From the NCBI GenBank assembly GCA_030644725.1, contig CP130629.1, positions 4,169,501 to 4,233,500 of the forward strand: DNA of 64,000 nt, given 5' to 3'. Below, in pieces: positions 53,731-62,820 of this stretch; position 1 is the stretch's first letter; each line of letters opens with the position of its first letter. The DNA comes from Candidatus Electrothrix communis. GTDB taxonomy: Bacteria; Desulfobacterota; Desulfobulbia; Desulfobulbales; Desulfobulbaceae. The translations under genes were made by a program, and so were the position numbers. The notes beneath the pieces were generated by a model. It did not search any database. It had not been told where the DNA came from and worked only from the letters and a program-made list of their open reading frames with translations.

Positions 53731-54167
53731 GATAATTTTTAGCACACATTACAACATGAACATCTCCATCGCAAGCTCTAAAGCCGATAAAACGTCAGAT
53801 ATGGCAGGTGTTGTCGATTTGACCAGATCTTCATTGGTCAAACTGCTTACTGCTCATTTTGGTATCACACCCCAAAATCAAGCCGCGCAGTGATGCAGGT
53901 TACAGGTCAGGGTCGCGGGTTCAAATCCCGACTACACCAGTTTCGTAGCTTCACGCTGACCCGAAAAAGAAAAACCCGCCAGGTTTCCTCTTGAAATTTC
54001 CGATAACATGCGATAGTTGTCTGTGCTTTTCCTTGAGAAGAAGAGCGATCAGTCTTCGGGGCAAGAAGAAGTTCTCCTAAGATAAAACCTTGATGCGTGT
54101 CAGCAGGGCATATGCCGTCTGCAACGTGCCTCTTCACGCCTTTCTAAATAATAAAAATTCCAAGCCT
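53731..54167. other. Intergenic region with T-arm-like repeat copy 3
   Basis: No supported gene. A minus-strand frame at 53907-54137 ending in RDLNPRP is the usual false translation of a tRNA 3' end. Confidence 0.6.
53861..53939 (+). repeat. tRNA T-arm-like repeat, copy 3 (best preserved)
   Basis: GGTCGCGGGTTCAAATCCCG forms a proper 4-base T-stem with a 7-base loop and is followed by ACTACACCA. The 5' half is not tRNA-like. 130 bases right of ISb copy 2. Confidence 0.65.
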
Positions 54168-55100
54168 ATGAAAATCATCAACCCCTCCTATGAAATTCTT
54201 GACCATCTTGATCAAGAAAGCCTGGCCGTTCGTATAGAACTCTGCGGTCGTATCTGTTACAAGAGTGAAGACCGAATTGACCGGGACTCCGCCATTCCCT
54301 TTGTTGCCAAAATGGCCGAGCACGGCCATAATTCTGTGATGGAAATGGGTGTTGTCACCCTGGAGGTAATCTGCGCTGATGAGGAACAGGTTACTGATTT
54401 TTTTCTGCTTCGTCCCCGTTACCTGCATATTGATCGGGATGCAAATACCTTGCTGGTCACCGGCAGTATCCGCAGCTTTCGGGAGTTGCTCAAATTTCAT
54501 CCAGAAAATGTTGTCGTTAGAGCCGCCTGTGCCCTGATTAATGAACGCCATCCCTATTTTTTCAAGGGCGTTCTGCCGGAAGGAGGTTTGAGTGCTGATT
54601 CTTCGATAACGGTACGCAAGGTCGAGTTGGACGAGGTGGATCAACTTCCCCCGGAAAGCCTGCTCAAGCACCGCTATATCGCGGTCAAGTTCATCGTCAA
54701 TCGGGCGGTCACCCATGAGATCGTTCGTCATCGCCCCTGTTCCTTTCTCCAGGAATCGCAGCGCTATTGCCGCTACAGCGAAGATAAATTCGGCAGCGAG
54801 GTCAGCTTTATCAAGCCCATGTTCTTTGCGGAAGAGAGCCCGGAATATGTACTCTGGGAAAAGGCCATGGTCGAGACAGAGCAGCTCTATCTCAAGCTGT
54901 TGGAGACTTCCACCCCTCAGGCAGCGCGGACTGTTCTACCTAATTCCTGTAAGACCGAACTGATCGTCTATACCAATCTCAAAGAATGGCGGCATATATT
55001 CAGCCTGCGTACCACCAAGGCTGCTGAGCCCTCCATGCGGGAGGTTATGATTCCTTTGCAGGAGGATTTTCAACAGCGTTTTTCCGGTATCTTCTCCTGA
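54168..55100 (+). CDS. thyX: Flavin-dependent thymidylate synthase ThyX
   Basis: 310 residues from the ATG at 54168 (MKIINPSYEILD), preferred over an upstream in-frame start at 54090 that adds a non-conserved stretch. The ThyX signature RHRPCSFLQESQRY is complete; HGHNSVMEMGVVTLEV and VLPNSCKTELIVYTNLKEW are further family motifs. It makes dTMP from dUMP with methylene-THF and FAD, releasing THF. It lies next to formate-THF ligase, which feeds the same folate pool. The chain is longer than many ThyX proteins (about 220-250). Confidence 0.93.
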   Translation: MKIINPSYEILDHLDQESLAVRIELCGRICYKSEDRIDRDSAIPFVAKMAEHGHNSVMEMGVVTLEVICADEEQVTDFFLLRPRYLHIDRDANTLLVTGSIRSFRELLKFHPENVVVRAACALINERHPYFFKGVLPEGGLSADSSITVRKVELDEVDQLPPESLLKHRYIAVKFIVNRAVTHEIVRHRPCSFLQESQRYCRYSEDKFGSEVSFIKPMFFAEESPEYVLWEKAMVETEQLYLKLLETSTPQAARTVLPNSCKTELIVYTNLKEWRHIFSLRTTKAAEPSMREVMIPLQEDFQQRFSGIFS

Positions 55101-55161
55101 TTTTCTTCTGATAACATTGTTCTGCCCAGAGCACTGGAATGTTGACCTGTTGACTAATCTA

Positions 55162-55190
55162 TTGACAATAGGTTCTAAATCCGTTAAAAG
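55162..55190 (+). promoter_or_regulatory. Possible promoter of fhs
   Basis: TTGACA (55162-55167), 17-base spacer, TAAAAG (55185-55190); the -10 is weak. The leader to the ATG would be about 135 bases. Confidence 0.35.
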
Positions 55191-55331
55191 GATTATTTCT
55201 TTTCTGTGCAGGATGCACTGCTCAGGCTTATACGTATCAACTATGCCTCCGAGCCTTTATTTTTCGGTTGTGTCCGCTCTCTGATTTAATTATTTGTAAC
55301 CTTTAAATATTCAACTTTACAGGAGACCCTC

Positions 55332-57095
55332 ATGGTTCTGGATCCGACGAAACATGCAGACTGGGAAATCGCCGAAGAGGCGGAAAGCCGGATGAAAACA
55401 GTGTACGAGCTGGGAGAACAGCTCGGCCTGGAAAAAGAGGAACTGCTGCCGCACGGTCATTATTTGGCCAAGCTGGATTACCGCAAGATCCTTGATCGGC
55501 TGAAAGATAAGCCGGATGGAAAGTATGTTGATGTAACTGCTATCTCTCCGACCCCCTTGGGTGAAGGAAAGTCCACCTGCGCCATGGGACTGGTTCAGGG
55601 TCTGGGGAAACGCGGCAAATCCGTTGTCGGTGCTATCCGCCAGCCTTCCGGCGGCCCGACCATGAATATCAAGGGTTCCGCAGCAGGCGGCGGTCTGGCT
55701 CAGTGTATTCCGCTGACCCCGTTTTCTCTCGGCATGACCGGCGATATTAACGCCATCATGAACGCCCATAACCTGGGGATGGTGGCTCTCACCGCCCGGA
55801 TGCAGCATGAGTCTAATTACACCGACGAGCAGCTGGCTATGCGTAAGCTGAGACGGCTGGATATCCATCCCAAAAAGGTGGAGTTCAACTGGATCATGGA
55901 TTACTGCGCCCAGGCCCTGCGGAACATCACCATCGGTCAGGGCGGAAAAATGGACGGCATGACTATGCAGTCCAGCTTTGCCATTGCGGTCAGCTCCGAG
56001 ATCATGGCTATCCTCTCCATTGCCAAGGATCTGAAAGATATGCGCGAGCGTATCGGTAAGATCGTGGTTGCTTATGATAAGCAGGATCGTCCGATCACCA
56101 CGGAAGATTTGGAAGTCGCCGGTGCCATGACCGCTTGGATGGTCGATGCCATCAACCCCAACCTGATGCAGACCTTGGAAGGACAGCCCGTAGTTGTTCA
56201 TGCTGGCCCCTTTGCCAATATCGCCATTGGGCAGTCCTCAGTTATTGCCGATCGCGTCGGCCTGAAGCTGGCAGATTATAACGTCACTGAGTCTGGCTTT
56301 GGTGCGGATATCGGTTTTGAGAAATTTTGGAACCTCAAATGCCGTTATTCCGGTCTCAAGCCCAACTGCGCAGTGGTTGTTGCCACCATCCGGGCACTTA
56401 AATGCCACGGCGGGGCGCCGATTCCGGTTCCAGGTAAGCCCATGCCCAAAGAGTATGACGGAGAGAATGTGGGTTGGGTTGAAGAAGGTTGCGCAAATCT
56501 TATTCACCACATTGAGACCGTTAAAAAAGCGGGTATCAATCCGGTTGTTTGCATCAACGCATTCTACACCGATACCGATAACGAGATTGCAGCGGTTCGT
56601 CGCCTGTCCGAAGCTGCCGGTGCCCGAGTTGCTCTGTCCCGTCATTGGGAGCATGGTGGCGACGGTGCTCTGGAATTTGCTGACGCTGTGGCTGACGCCT
56701 GTGAAGAGCCCAATGACTTCAAGTTCCTCTATGATCTGGAAACCCCGCTTTCCGAGCGCATTGAGTTGATTGTTAAAGAGGTGTACGGCGGCGACGGTGT
56801 AAGCTACTCTCCAGAAGCGGCTGCCAAGCTGAAACGGATGGAAGCGGATCCTGAGATGAAGGAGATGACCACCTGTATGGTTAAGACCCATCTCTCTCTG
56901 TCTCATGATCCCAAGCTCAAGGGAACACCCAAGGGATGGACCCTGCCTATCCGTGACATCCTCACCTATAAGGGAGCTGGTTTTGTCGTGCCCGTGGCTG
57001 GTGCTATCAGCCTGATGCCGGGAACAGCCTCTGATCCTGCTTATCGTCGTATTGATGTTGATACGGATACCGGTAAGGTGAAGGGCGTATTCTAA
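55332..57095 (+). CDS. fhs: Formate-tetrahydrofolate ligase
   Basis: 587 residues. [27 protein letters not shown] contains the P-loop; [32 protein letters not shown] and [23 protein letters not shown] are the family signatures. It forms 10-formyl-THF from formate with ATP, the second step of the methyl branch of the Wood-Ljungdahl pathway and a source of C1 units. The length is slightly above the usual 555-560, mostly from the N-terminus. ACAGGAGACCCTC precedes the ATG. Confidence 0.97.
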   Translation: MVLDPTKHADWEIAEEAESRMKTVYELGEQLGLEKEELLPHGHYLAKLDYRKILDRLKDKPDGKYVDVTAISPTPLGEGKSTCAMGLVQGLGKRGKSVVGAIRQPSGGPTMNIKGSAAGGGLAQCIPLTPFSLGMTGDINAIMNAHNLGMVALTARMQHESNYTDEQLAMRKLRRLDIHPKKVEFNWIMDYCAQALRNITIGQGGKMDGMTMQSSFAIAVSSEIMAILSIAKDLKDMRERIGKIVVAYDKQDRPITTEDLEVAGAMTAWMVDAINPNLMQTLEGQPVVVHAGPFANIAIGQSSVIADRVGLKLADYNVTESGFGADIGFEKFWNLKCRYSGLKPNCAVVVATIRALKCHGGAPIPVPGKPMPKEYDGENVGWVEEGCANLIHHIETVKKAGINPVVCINAFYTDTDNEIAAVRRLSEAAGARVALSRHWEHGGDGALEFADAVADACEEPNDFKFLYDLETPLSERIELIVKEVYGGDGVSYSPEAAAKLKRMEADPEMKEMTTCMVKTHLSLSHDPKLKGTPKGWTLPIRDILTYKGAGFVVPVAGAISLMPGTASDPAYRRIDVDTDTGKVKGVF

Positions 57096-57168
57096 AGCAC
57101 TCTAGGGTAATTTAGAGCACTTTAAAATACTTGGGGCGGCTCGCGAACCGTCTCTGTATATTGAAGTA

Positions 57169-57210
57169 AGAACGGGCCGGAGGGAGAAATCCTTTCGGCC
57201 CGTTCTGTTT
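57169..57210 (+). terminator. Intrinsic terminator of fhs
   Basis: AGAACGGGCCG / CGGCCCGTTCT, an 11-base perfect stem followed by GTTTTG. Confidence 0.85.
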
Positions 57211-57317
57211 TGTGGCGGGATAACTTTGTTGCGGGTATAGTTCTGAGGTTTTGAGCGTTATACCGGAGAAGACTTGAACTGTAGAAGGAGGATGTCATTT
57301 CGTTTTTCGGCACCGTA

Positions 57318-58439
57318 TTGACCTGTCTGGTGACAGGTCTGCACCTCTATGTTTTTATGAGGCTGGCTTCTCTGCCGCTATGCAGTAGGGGAAATGGACC
57401 CCGGATGTTGACAGGCCTCGGTGTGGTGATCTGGTTGGTCTTTCTCTTGGGGCGGATCGTCCACAGGCAGGAAGGGGGGCTGCTGTTAGACGTGTTCGAG
57501 GTCTTGGGAATGCAGTGGATGGGAAGCCTGTTCCTGTTTGCAGTGCCCCTGCTCGTTGCCGACTTGCTCAGTGGCTTTGGTTTGTTCCTGCCCAAGGCGG
57601 TTGTGCTTCGCCTTCGTGCAGCAGCTCTGATCTGCGGTGCCGTTTTGGTGTTGATTGCCCATGTGCAGGGCTTGCGCCCTCCGGCTGTCGAGCAGTATGA
57701 AATGCCTGTCAGCGGGTTGCCAGCTAACTTGGACGGTATCAAAATCGCTGTGCTTTCGGATTTGCATATTGGAGAAATGCTGCTGGACGCAGCCTGGCTC
57801 AATGCCCGCGTCCAACAGGTGCAGGCTCTGAAACCGGACGGCATCGTTCTGGTTGGTGATCTGTTTGAACGGGGCAGCTCTCCCGTGATGCTGTCCCAGG
57901 CTCTGCGGCGTCTTTCTGCCCCCTTTGGTGTGTTTGCGGTTCGGGGCAATCACGATGCACTTCGTTCTGGTCGCCCCGATCTTGCCGGGGAAATCTTGGC
58001 GGATTCCGGCATCCGTCTGTTGAGTAATGAGTGGACGGAACTGACTAACGGGCTGGTGCTTGCCGGGATTGATGATCTGACTTCCTCTCGTCGTCGCGGA
58101 GGGAAAGGGCAGGATAACCTCACTCGTGCCCTGACTGATCGACCTGCCGGAGCGACGATCCTTCTTTCCCATACGCCTTGGTTGGTCGAACAGGCCGCAG
58201 CTGGTGGCGTCAGCCTTATGCTCTCCGGGCACACCCATAACGGGCAGATCTGGCCCTTTAACTCTTTGGTCCGCACCCGCTATCCTTATCTTGGTGGCCA
58301 GTATGCGATTGAGGATATGAACCTGTTTGTCTGCCGGGGCACAGGAACCTGGGGGCCGAGAATGCGCCTCTGGCAGCGCGGTGAAATTGCACTGATCAGC
58401 TTGCATAGTCGAGATTACGTTGCGCCGGTGAGGGAATGA
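57318..58439 (+). CDS. Membrane-anchored metallophosphoesterase, start codon unusual
   Basis: About 373 residues from TTG at 57318. Three or four membrane helices (VVIWLVFLLGRIV, SLFLFAVPLLVADLL, AALICGAVLVLIA) are followed by a calcineurin-like domain with the full metal set: KIAVLSDLHIGE, DGIVLVGDLFER, AVRGNHDA, ILLSHTPW and LMLSGHTHNGQIWP. The family (YkuE/YaeI-like) hydrolyses phosphoesters at the membrane. AAGGAGG lies at 57284-57290, well placed only for an in-frame ATT at 57297; no ATG or GTG fits. Either ATT or TTG is used, or an indel follows the out-of-frame ATG at 57293. Confidence 0.88.
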   Translation: MTCLVTGLHLYVFMRLASLPLCSRGNGPRMLTGLGVVIWLVFLLGRIVHRQEGGLLLDVFEVLGMQWMGSLFLFAVPLLVADLLSGFGLFLPKAVVLRLRAAALICGAVLVLIAHVQGLRPPAVEQYEMPVSGLPANLDGIKIAVLSDLHIGEMLLDAAWLNARVQQVQALKPDGIVLVGDLFERGSSPVMLSQALRRLSAPFGVFAVRGNHDALRSGRPDLAGEILADSGIRLLSNEWTELTNGLVLAGIDDLTSSRRRGGKGQDNLTRALTDRPAGATILLSHTPWLVEQAAAGGVSLMLSGHTHNGQIWPFNSLVRTRYPYLGGQYAIEDMNLFVCRGTGTWGPRMRLWQRGEIALISLHSRDYVAPVRE

Positions 58440-58890
58440 GCAGTCTTGCAGGATAAAGAGGTAGTTGTTATATATGTTGATATTCGCCGGAAGCCAGCTA
58501 GGGATGAGCTCAGTACGTTGAAGAGAAAGGGCTGAGCCTGCTCTTGTACAAATTTTATATCCACCATAATTTTATCAAAAAAAACAGAGCAAGAGGGGAA
58601 ATTGCTTTTGGCCGGTTTTTTTTTGTAGTAAGTTGTAGTAAAATAAGAAACCGTAGTTTGGCAAAGCACTTAAAAAAGTGAGCGATTGAAACGGCGTAAA
58701 AAAGACCACGGACTATTCCTCGTTAAAAAATATAAGATATGTCCTCCCATGAAAAAAAAAGTCACAGGGGATGGCAAGGTGTCCGTCATAAAGTTTATTC
58801 GGCAATCATCATAATGATGTATGTGATGTGTCCCTGAAGAAGTAACTTTGTAATTTATTCCTGTGACCGGAAATTTTTTCCCGAGATATT
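58440..58890. other. Leader region of pilB, no gene seen
   Basis: 451 bases, AT-rich. A minus-strand frame at 58415-58669 has no ribosome-binding site or family features. A small hairpin CACTTAAAAAAGTG lies near 58667. Confidence 0.45.
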
Positions 58891-61146
58891 ATGGCAAAGA
58901 AAACAACGGGCCTTAAAGCACCACAAAAAGCCTCTCTGAAACGAACCGTTAAGGATCAATCCGGCGCAGGCAGACTTAAGATCGGTGAATTGCTGCAAAA
59001 GGCGGGCTATATCACAGCGGCAGAGTTCAATAATGCCAAGGGTATTAATAAGAAAAGCGGTGAAAGATTAGGGAAGATTCTGGTTGAAAACGGGACGATC
59101 GAATCCGATACGATCCCTAATTTTCTCAGTAGGCAGCATAATTACACCATGGTGAATATTGCTGAGGAGGTGCCGAGTCAGGACGCTCTGAAGCTGGTTC
59201 CTTATGAAATTGCTAAGAAGTATCTCGCCTTCCCGCTCAGAATTGCCGGTGATACGTTGCAGCTCACCATGGCCGAGCCCACCGACGCTCTTGAGGTGGA
59301 AGAGCTGCAAAATGCGGTGAAGAAAGGGCTTGATGTCTGCGTCTCCACGGCTAGAGATATCATTGATGCCTATAAAACCTATTACAAGATTGATGAGGCG
59401 GAATACAAATCCTTTTTTGCTGAGGATGAGGACCAGGATGTTCAGGTCGAGCAAGTTGAGGACTGGGGCGCCTTGGTTTCCGATGTTGCGGATGAGTTTG
59501 AATTTGAAGACACCAGCGACGACGATGAAGGCATGGCCGGGCAGTTTTCCGCCAATGATGCACCGATTATCAAGTTGGTTAACGGTATCCTGGTTAAGGC
59601 AGTGCAGGACGGGGTCAGCGATATTCATATCGAACCTTTTGAAAAGACCATGCAGGTCCGCTACCGTAAGGACGGTTCCCTGTTCAAGTCAATGAACCTC
59701 CCGCTGACCATCAAAAACGCCCTGATTGCCCGTTTGAAAATTTTGGCTGATTTGAACATTACCGAGCGTCGAATTCCGCAGGATGGACGTATCAGTATTC
59801 GTTTGGGGCGCAATAAGGCTGTGGACTTCCGTGTCTCCACCTTGCCCCTGCTCCACGGCGAAGGTACGGTTCTCCGTATTCTGGATAAGGGCTCTCTTAA
59901 TGTTGACTTGACTAAACTCGGTTTTGAACCAGAAACCTTCGAGATCCTGAAAAAATGTTTGTCCAGCCCCCAAGGATTGCTTCTGGTTACCGGGCCCACC
60001 GGTTCCGGTAAAACGGTTACTCTTTACTCGGCATTGAACTCCCTGAACAGTGAGGATATCAAAATCCTGACCGCAGAAGATCCGGTGGAGTTCAACTTTA
60101 AGGGCATTAATCAGGTCAATGTTAACGTTGAAGTCGGCATGACCTTCCCTGCTGCGCTCAAGGCTTTTCTCCGTCAGGATCCCGACATCATCATGGTTGG
60201 TGAGATCCGTGATATCAGTACAGCGGAGATTGCCATGAAGGCCGCTATGACCGGCCATTTAGTTTTCAGTACCCTCCATACCAACGATTCTCCTTCAACG
60301 GTCGGTCGTATGGTGGATATCGGTATTCCACCTTATCTGTTGGCAGGCTCTCTGACCATGGTTTTGGCTCAGCGTTTGGGCCGAAGGCTTTGTGCAAAAT
60401 GTAAGCAGCCTGCCACTTATGAGCGGCCATACCTGCTTAATGTCGGTTATACCGAGGAACAAATTGACGCAGAAGGCTTTCAGCTCTACGAGGCCAAGGG
60501 TTGTGCCGTCTGTAACGGTCTGGGGTATAAGGGCCGGGTAGGTTTTTTCGAACTGTTAGAGGTTACCGAGGAAGTCGGTCAGGCTATTCAGGCTGAGGTG
60601 CCGGAAGAACAGCTTCGTAAGGTTGCCGTCCAGGCAGGGATGGTTCCTCTCAGGCAGGCGGCTATTAAGAAGACACTTCAGGGGGTTACCAGTGTTGATG
60701 AGGTCTTGCGTCGAACCGTAGCACATGGAGATACCCTGCCCGCCTATTTGGTCAATCCAGATGTCGAAGAATATGAGGACGGCGATGTTATCATTCAGGA
60801 AGGAAATGAGGATGATAGGAATTTTTATCAACTCGTTCGAGGAAAAGTCGGGGTTCTGAAGCAGGGGAAGAAAATTGCTGAAATAACCGAGCCTGGAGAG
60901 TATTTCGGGGAAATGGCTTGTATCATGAATGAGGCGAGGTATGCCTCGGTTGTCTCCATCGGGCGTTGCAAGATAAAACGATATCCGGGCGATAAACTGA
61001 ACGAGCTCATTGAAAAGTACCCTGAGATTGCGAGAAAGCTTTTTAAAACCATGGCCAAACGACTGCGCAAGACCGATAATATTGTTATCCAGCTTGCTGG
61101 CGGAAAAAGAACTCCGAAACCCTCCATTCCCCCACGTATGCGATGA
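58891..61146 (+). CDS. pilB: Type IV pilus assembly ATPase PilB with C-terminal cyclic-nucleotide-binding domain
   Basis: 751 residues. An N-terminal MshEN/GspE_N domain (about 30-160: KIGELLQKAGYITAAEF and RLGKILVENGTIE, matching the two RLGxxLxxxG motifs that bind c-di-GMP in MshE) precedes an acidic linker and the ATPase core: Walker A GPTGSGKTVTLYS (about 367), Walker B DIIMVGEIRD, HTNDSPST, and the zinc tetracysteine CAKC...CAVC. Residues about 628-735 are a CAP-like domain (GDVIIQEGNEDDRNFYQLVRGKVGVL, PGEYFGEMACI, ARYAS). That tail is unusual for PilB and suggests control by a second nucleotide. Overlaps the next gene by 4 bases. Confidence 0.93.
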   Translation: MAKKTTGLKAPQKASLKRTVKDQSGAGRLKIGELLQKAGYITAAEFNNAKGINKKSGERLGKILVENGTIESDTIPNFLSRQHNYTMVNIAEEVPSQDALKLVPYEIAKKYLAFPLRIAGDTLQLTMAEPTDALEVEELQNAVKKGLDVCVSTARDIIDAYKTYYKIDEAEYKSFFAEDEDQDVQVEQVEDWGALVSDVADEFEFEDTSDDDEGMAGQFSANDAPIIKLVNGILVKAVQDGVSDIHIEPFEKTMQVRYRKDGSLFKSMNLPLTIKNALIARLKILADLNITERRIPQDGRISIRLGRNKAVDFRVSTLPLLHGEGTVLRILDKGSLNVDLTKLGFEPETFEILKKCLSSPQGLLLVTGPTGSGKTVTLYSALNSLNSEDIKILTAEDPVEFNFKGINQVNVNVEVGMTFPAALKAFLRQDPDIIMVGEIRDISTAEIAMKAAMTGHLVFSTLHTNDSPSTVGRMVDIGIPPYLLAGSLTMVLAQRLGRRLCAKCKQPATYERPYLLNVGYTEEQIDAEGFQLYEAKGCAVCNGLGYKGRVGFFELLEVTEEVGQAIQAEVPEEQLRKVAVQAGMVPLRQAAIKKTLQGVTSVDEVLRRTVAHGDTLPAYLVNPDVEEYEDGDVIIQEGNEDDRNFYQLVRGKVGVLKQGKKIAEITEPGEYFGEMACIMNEARYASVVSIGRCKIKRYPGDKLNELIEKYPEIARKLFKTMAKRLRKTDNIVIQLAGGKRTPKPSIPPRMR

Positions 61147-61937
61147 GCAAGATTTCCGTCTATATTATTGCGTGGAACGAAGCTGATAAGATTCGTTCCG
61201 CTATTAACTCCGTGCTCTGGGCAGATGAAATCATCTTAGCAGATTCATATAGTGAAGATGAGACTGCTGCCATTGCCACAGAAATGGGTGCTCGGGTCGA
61301 GCAGATTACATTCTGTGGTTTTGGTGATTTGCGGAATAGGGCTATGGCATCCTGCACCCATGACTGGATTTTTTCCTTGGATGCGGATGAGCGCTGCACC
61401 CCGGAGGCACGGGATGAGATTCTGGCCACCGTTGCTCTCGCTGACACTGCGGATGCTTATTATATTCCCCGGCGAAATTATTTTATGGGCCGTTGGATCA
61501 AGCATTCAGGATTTTATCCAGACTATCGTCAGCCCCAGCTTTTTCGAAAAGGGGCCTTGCATTTTAAGACCGATGATCCTGTGCATGAGGAGTATGCAAT
61601 TCGATCTGACAAGCCAGCGAGCTATCTCTGTCAGCCCATTTGGCAGTTTCCCTATAAAAATCTGGAAGAAATCGCTCGGAAAGCAAATCGATACTCCACC
61701 TTGGGGGCAAAAAAGCTGCAACAGCGTGGGCGGCGTGGAGGGATGCTAAAAGCCCTCGGGCGCGGTCTCTGGTCATTTTTTCATATGTACATCCTGAAAA
61801 AAGGCATTTTGGATGGCTGGCCTGGAGTAGTTATTGCGATCGGTAATTTTGAAGGGACTTGGTACAAGTATGCCAAGCTGCATGAGCTGGAAGAAAACTG
61901 GCAGCCGCCTGATTCTCCCCCGTTACGAAGAGAGTAA
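61143..61937 (+). CDS. Glycosyltransferase family 2, WaaE/KdtX-like
   Basis: 264 residues. ISVYIIAWNEADKIRSAINSVLWADEIILADSYSEDETAAIA is the GT-A opening; WIFSLDADERCTPEARDEI holds the DxD motif, and YYIPRRNYFMGRWIKHSGFYPDYRQPQLFRKG is typical of WaaE-like enzymes that add glucose to the LPS inner core. Coupled to pilB by a 4-base ATGA overlap, an unexpected partner; it could modify pilin or LPS. A terminator follows. Confidence 0.88.
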   Translation: MSKISVYIIAWNEADKIRSAINSVLWADEIILADSYSEDETAAIATEMGARVEQITFCGFGDLRNRAMASCTHDWIFSLDADERCTPEARDEILATVALADTADAYYIPRRNYFMGRWIKHSGFYPDYRQPQLFRKGALHFKTDDPVHEEYAIRSDKPASYLCQPIWQFPYKNLEEIARKANRYSTLGAKKLQQRGRRGGMLKALGRGLWSFFHMYILKKGILDGWPGVVIAIGNFEGTWYKYAKLHELEENWQPPDSPPLRRE

Positions 61938-61942
61938 CAAAC

Positions 61943-61970
61943 AAAAATCACCCCCGAGAGGGTGGTTTTC
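61943..61970. terminator. Intrinsic terminator
   Basis: AAAATCACCC, loop CCGAGA, GGGTGGTTTT. Works for the pilB-side operon. Confidence 0.75.
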
Positions 61971-62034
61971 TACAAATGCAGCCGATAAAAGAAAAGCAAA
62001 GGGGATAAAAAAGAAAGGAGAAGGTAAAGAATGC

Positions 62035-62820
62035 TTATAAATATGCATTTACTCCCCTTTCACACCATATCCTCTTTTTTTCAATGGTTTCCTCCAGCAG
62101 CCGGTCATTCTCCGGTAAATGGCTGCGGTCATTTCTTGAGTGATAGAGATGATAGGCCAGGGCGTTGAATTTAACACTTCTGCGCATAAGTCCGTAATTC
62201 AGAAGTCTTGCCGTAAATTCTGAGTCTTCTCTGCCCCAGCCGATAAAATCTTCATTAAAGCCGTTAACTGCAAGGGCATCTTTGCGCCAAAAGGCAAAAT
62301 TGCAGGTCCTCACCCCGTTCATTCCCCGGTTTTTAAAAGAGATCAAGCGCGAGAGGAAAGCCGAGCGCAAGCAGTTCTTTCTGTTTTCAACCCCTTTTTT
62401 ACAGAGGGTTTCCGGCATTTTTTTTCGGGTCAGTACCTCTTCTGACAACCCCTCTTTGAGGAGTACTCTGGTTCCCTGGGCAAAGCAGCCTGGCTGGGCG
62501 AAATGGATATGGTCGGCTATAAAATGCTCTTCCATGATAATATCGCCGTCAATCAGGACGATGTAATCACCAGATGTCTTTGCTATTGCCTTATTCCGGC
62601 TTGCTGAAAGTCTGAACCCATTATCCTCCTGCCAGGAGTGGATCACCGGGATAGGTGAATGTGCAGCAATTGCTGCAATCATTTTTCCTGTATCCGGCCG
62701 TGAGCCGTCATCGGCAACAACGATCTCAACGGGTTTTTCTTTTTGGTTTAGTCCACTCAGCAAAGAAAGCTCTAAGGCCTCTTTCCAGTTATAGGTGGTT
62801 ATAATTAAGCTAACCTTCAT
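62035..62820 (-). CDS. Glycosyltransferase family 2 with C-terminal galactosyltransferase-type segment
   Basis: 261 residues. VSLIITTYNWKEALELSLLSGLNQ and IVVADDGSRPDTGKMI give the GT-A donor site, YIVLIDGDIIMEEHFI the DxD. The C-terminal part (NGVRTCNFAFWRKDALAVNGFNEDFIGWGREDSEFTARLLNYG) is the glyco_transf_7C segment that sets the acceptor. Likely acts on LPS or a surface polysaccharide. It overlaps the upstream GT9 gene by 11 bases. Confidence 0.9.
   Translation of the reverse strand: MKVSLIITTYNWKEALELSLLSGLNQKEKPVEIVVADDGSRPDTGKMIAAIAAHSPIPVIHSWQEDNGFRLSASRNKAIAKTSGDYIVLIDGDIIMEEHFIADHIHFAQPGCFAQGTRVLLKEGLSEEVLTRKKMPETLCKKGVENRKNCLRSAFLSRLISFKNRGMNGVRTCNFAFWRKDALAVNGFNEDFIGWGREDSEFTARLLNYGLMRRSVKFNALAYHLYHSRNDRSHLPENDRLLEETIEKKRIWCERGVNAYL

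Noticed and set aside
53907-54137. Minus-strand 76-codon frame ending SRDLNPRP
   Set aside because: This ending is the well-known false translation of a tRNA T-arm/3' end; it overlaps the T-arm-like repeat and has no ribosome-binding site.
58415-58669. 84-codon minus-strand frame upstream of pilB
   Set aside because: No ribosome-binding site, overlaps the end of the phosphoesterase gene, and composition is that of AT-rich non-coding DNA.
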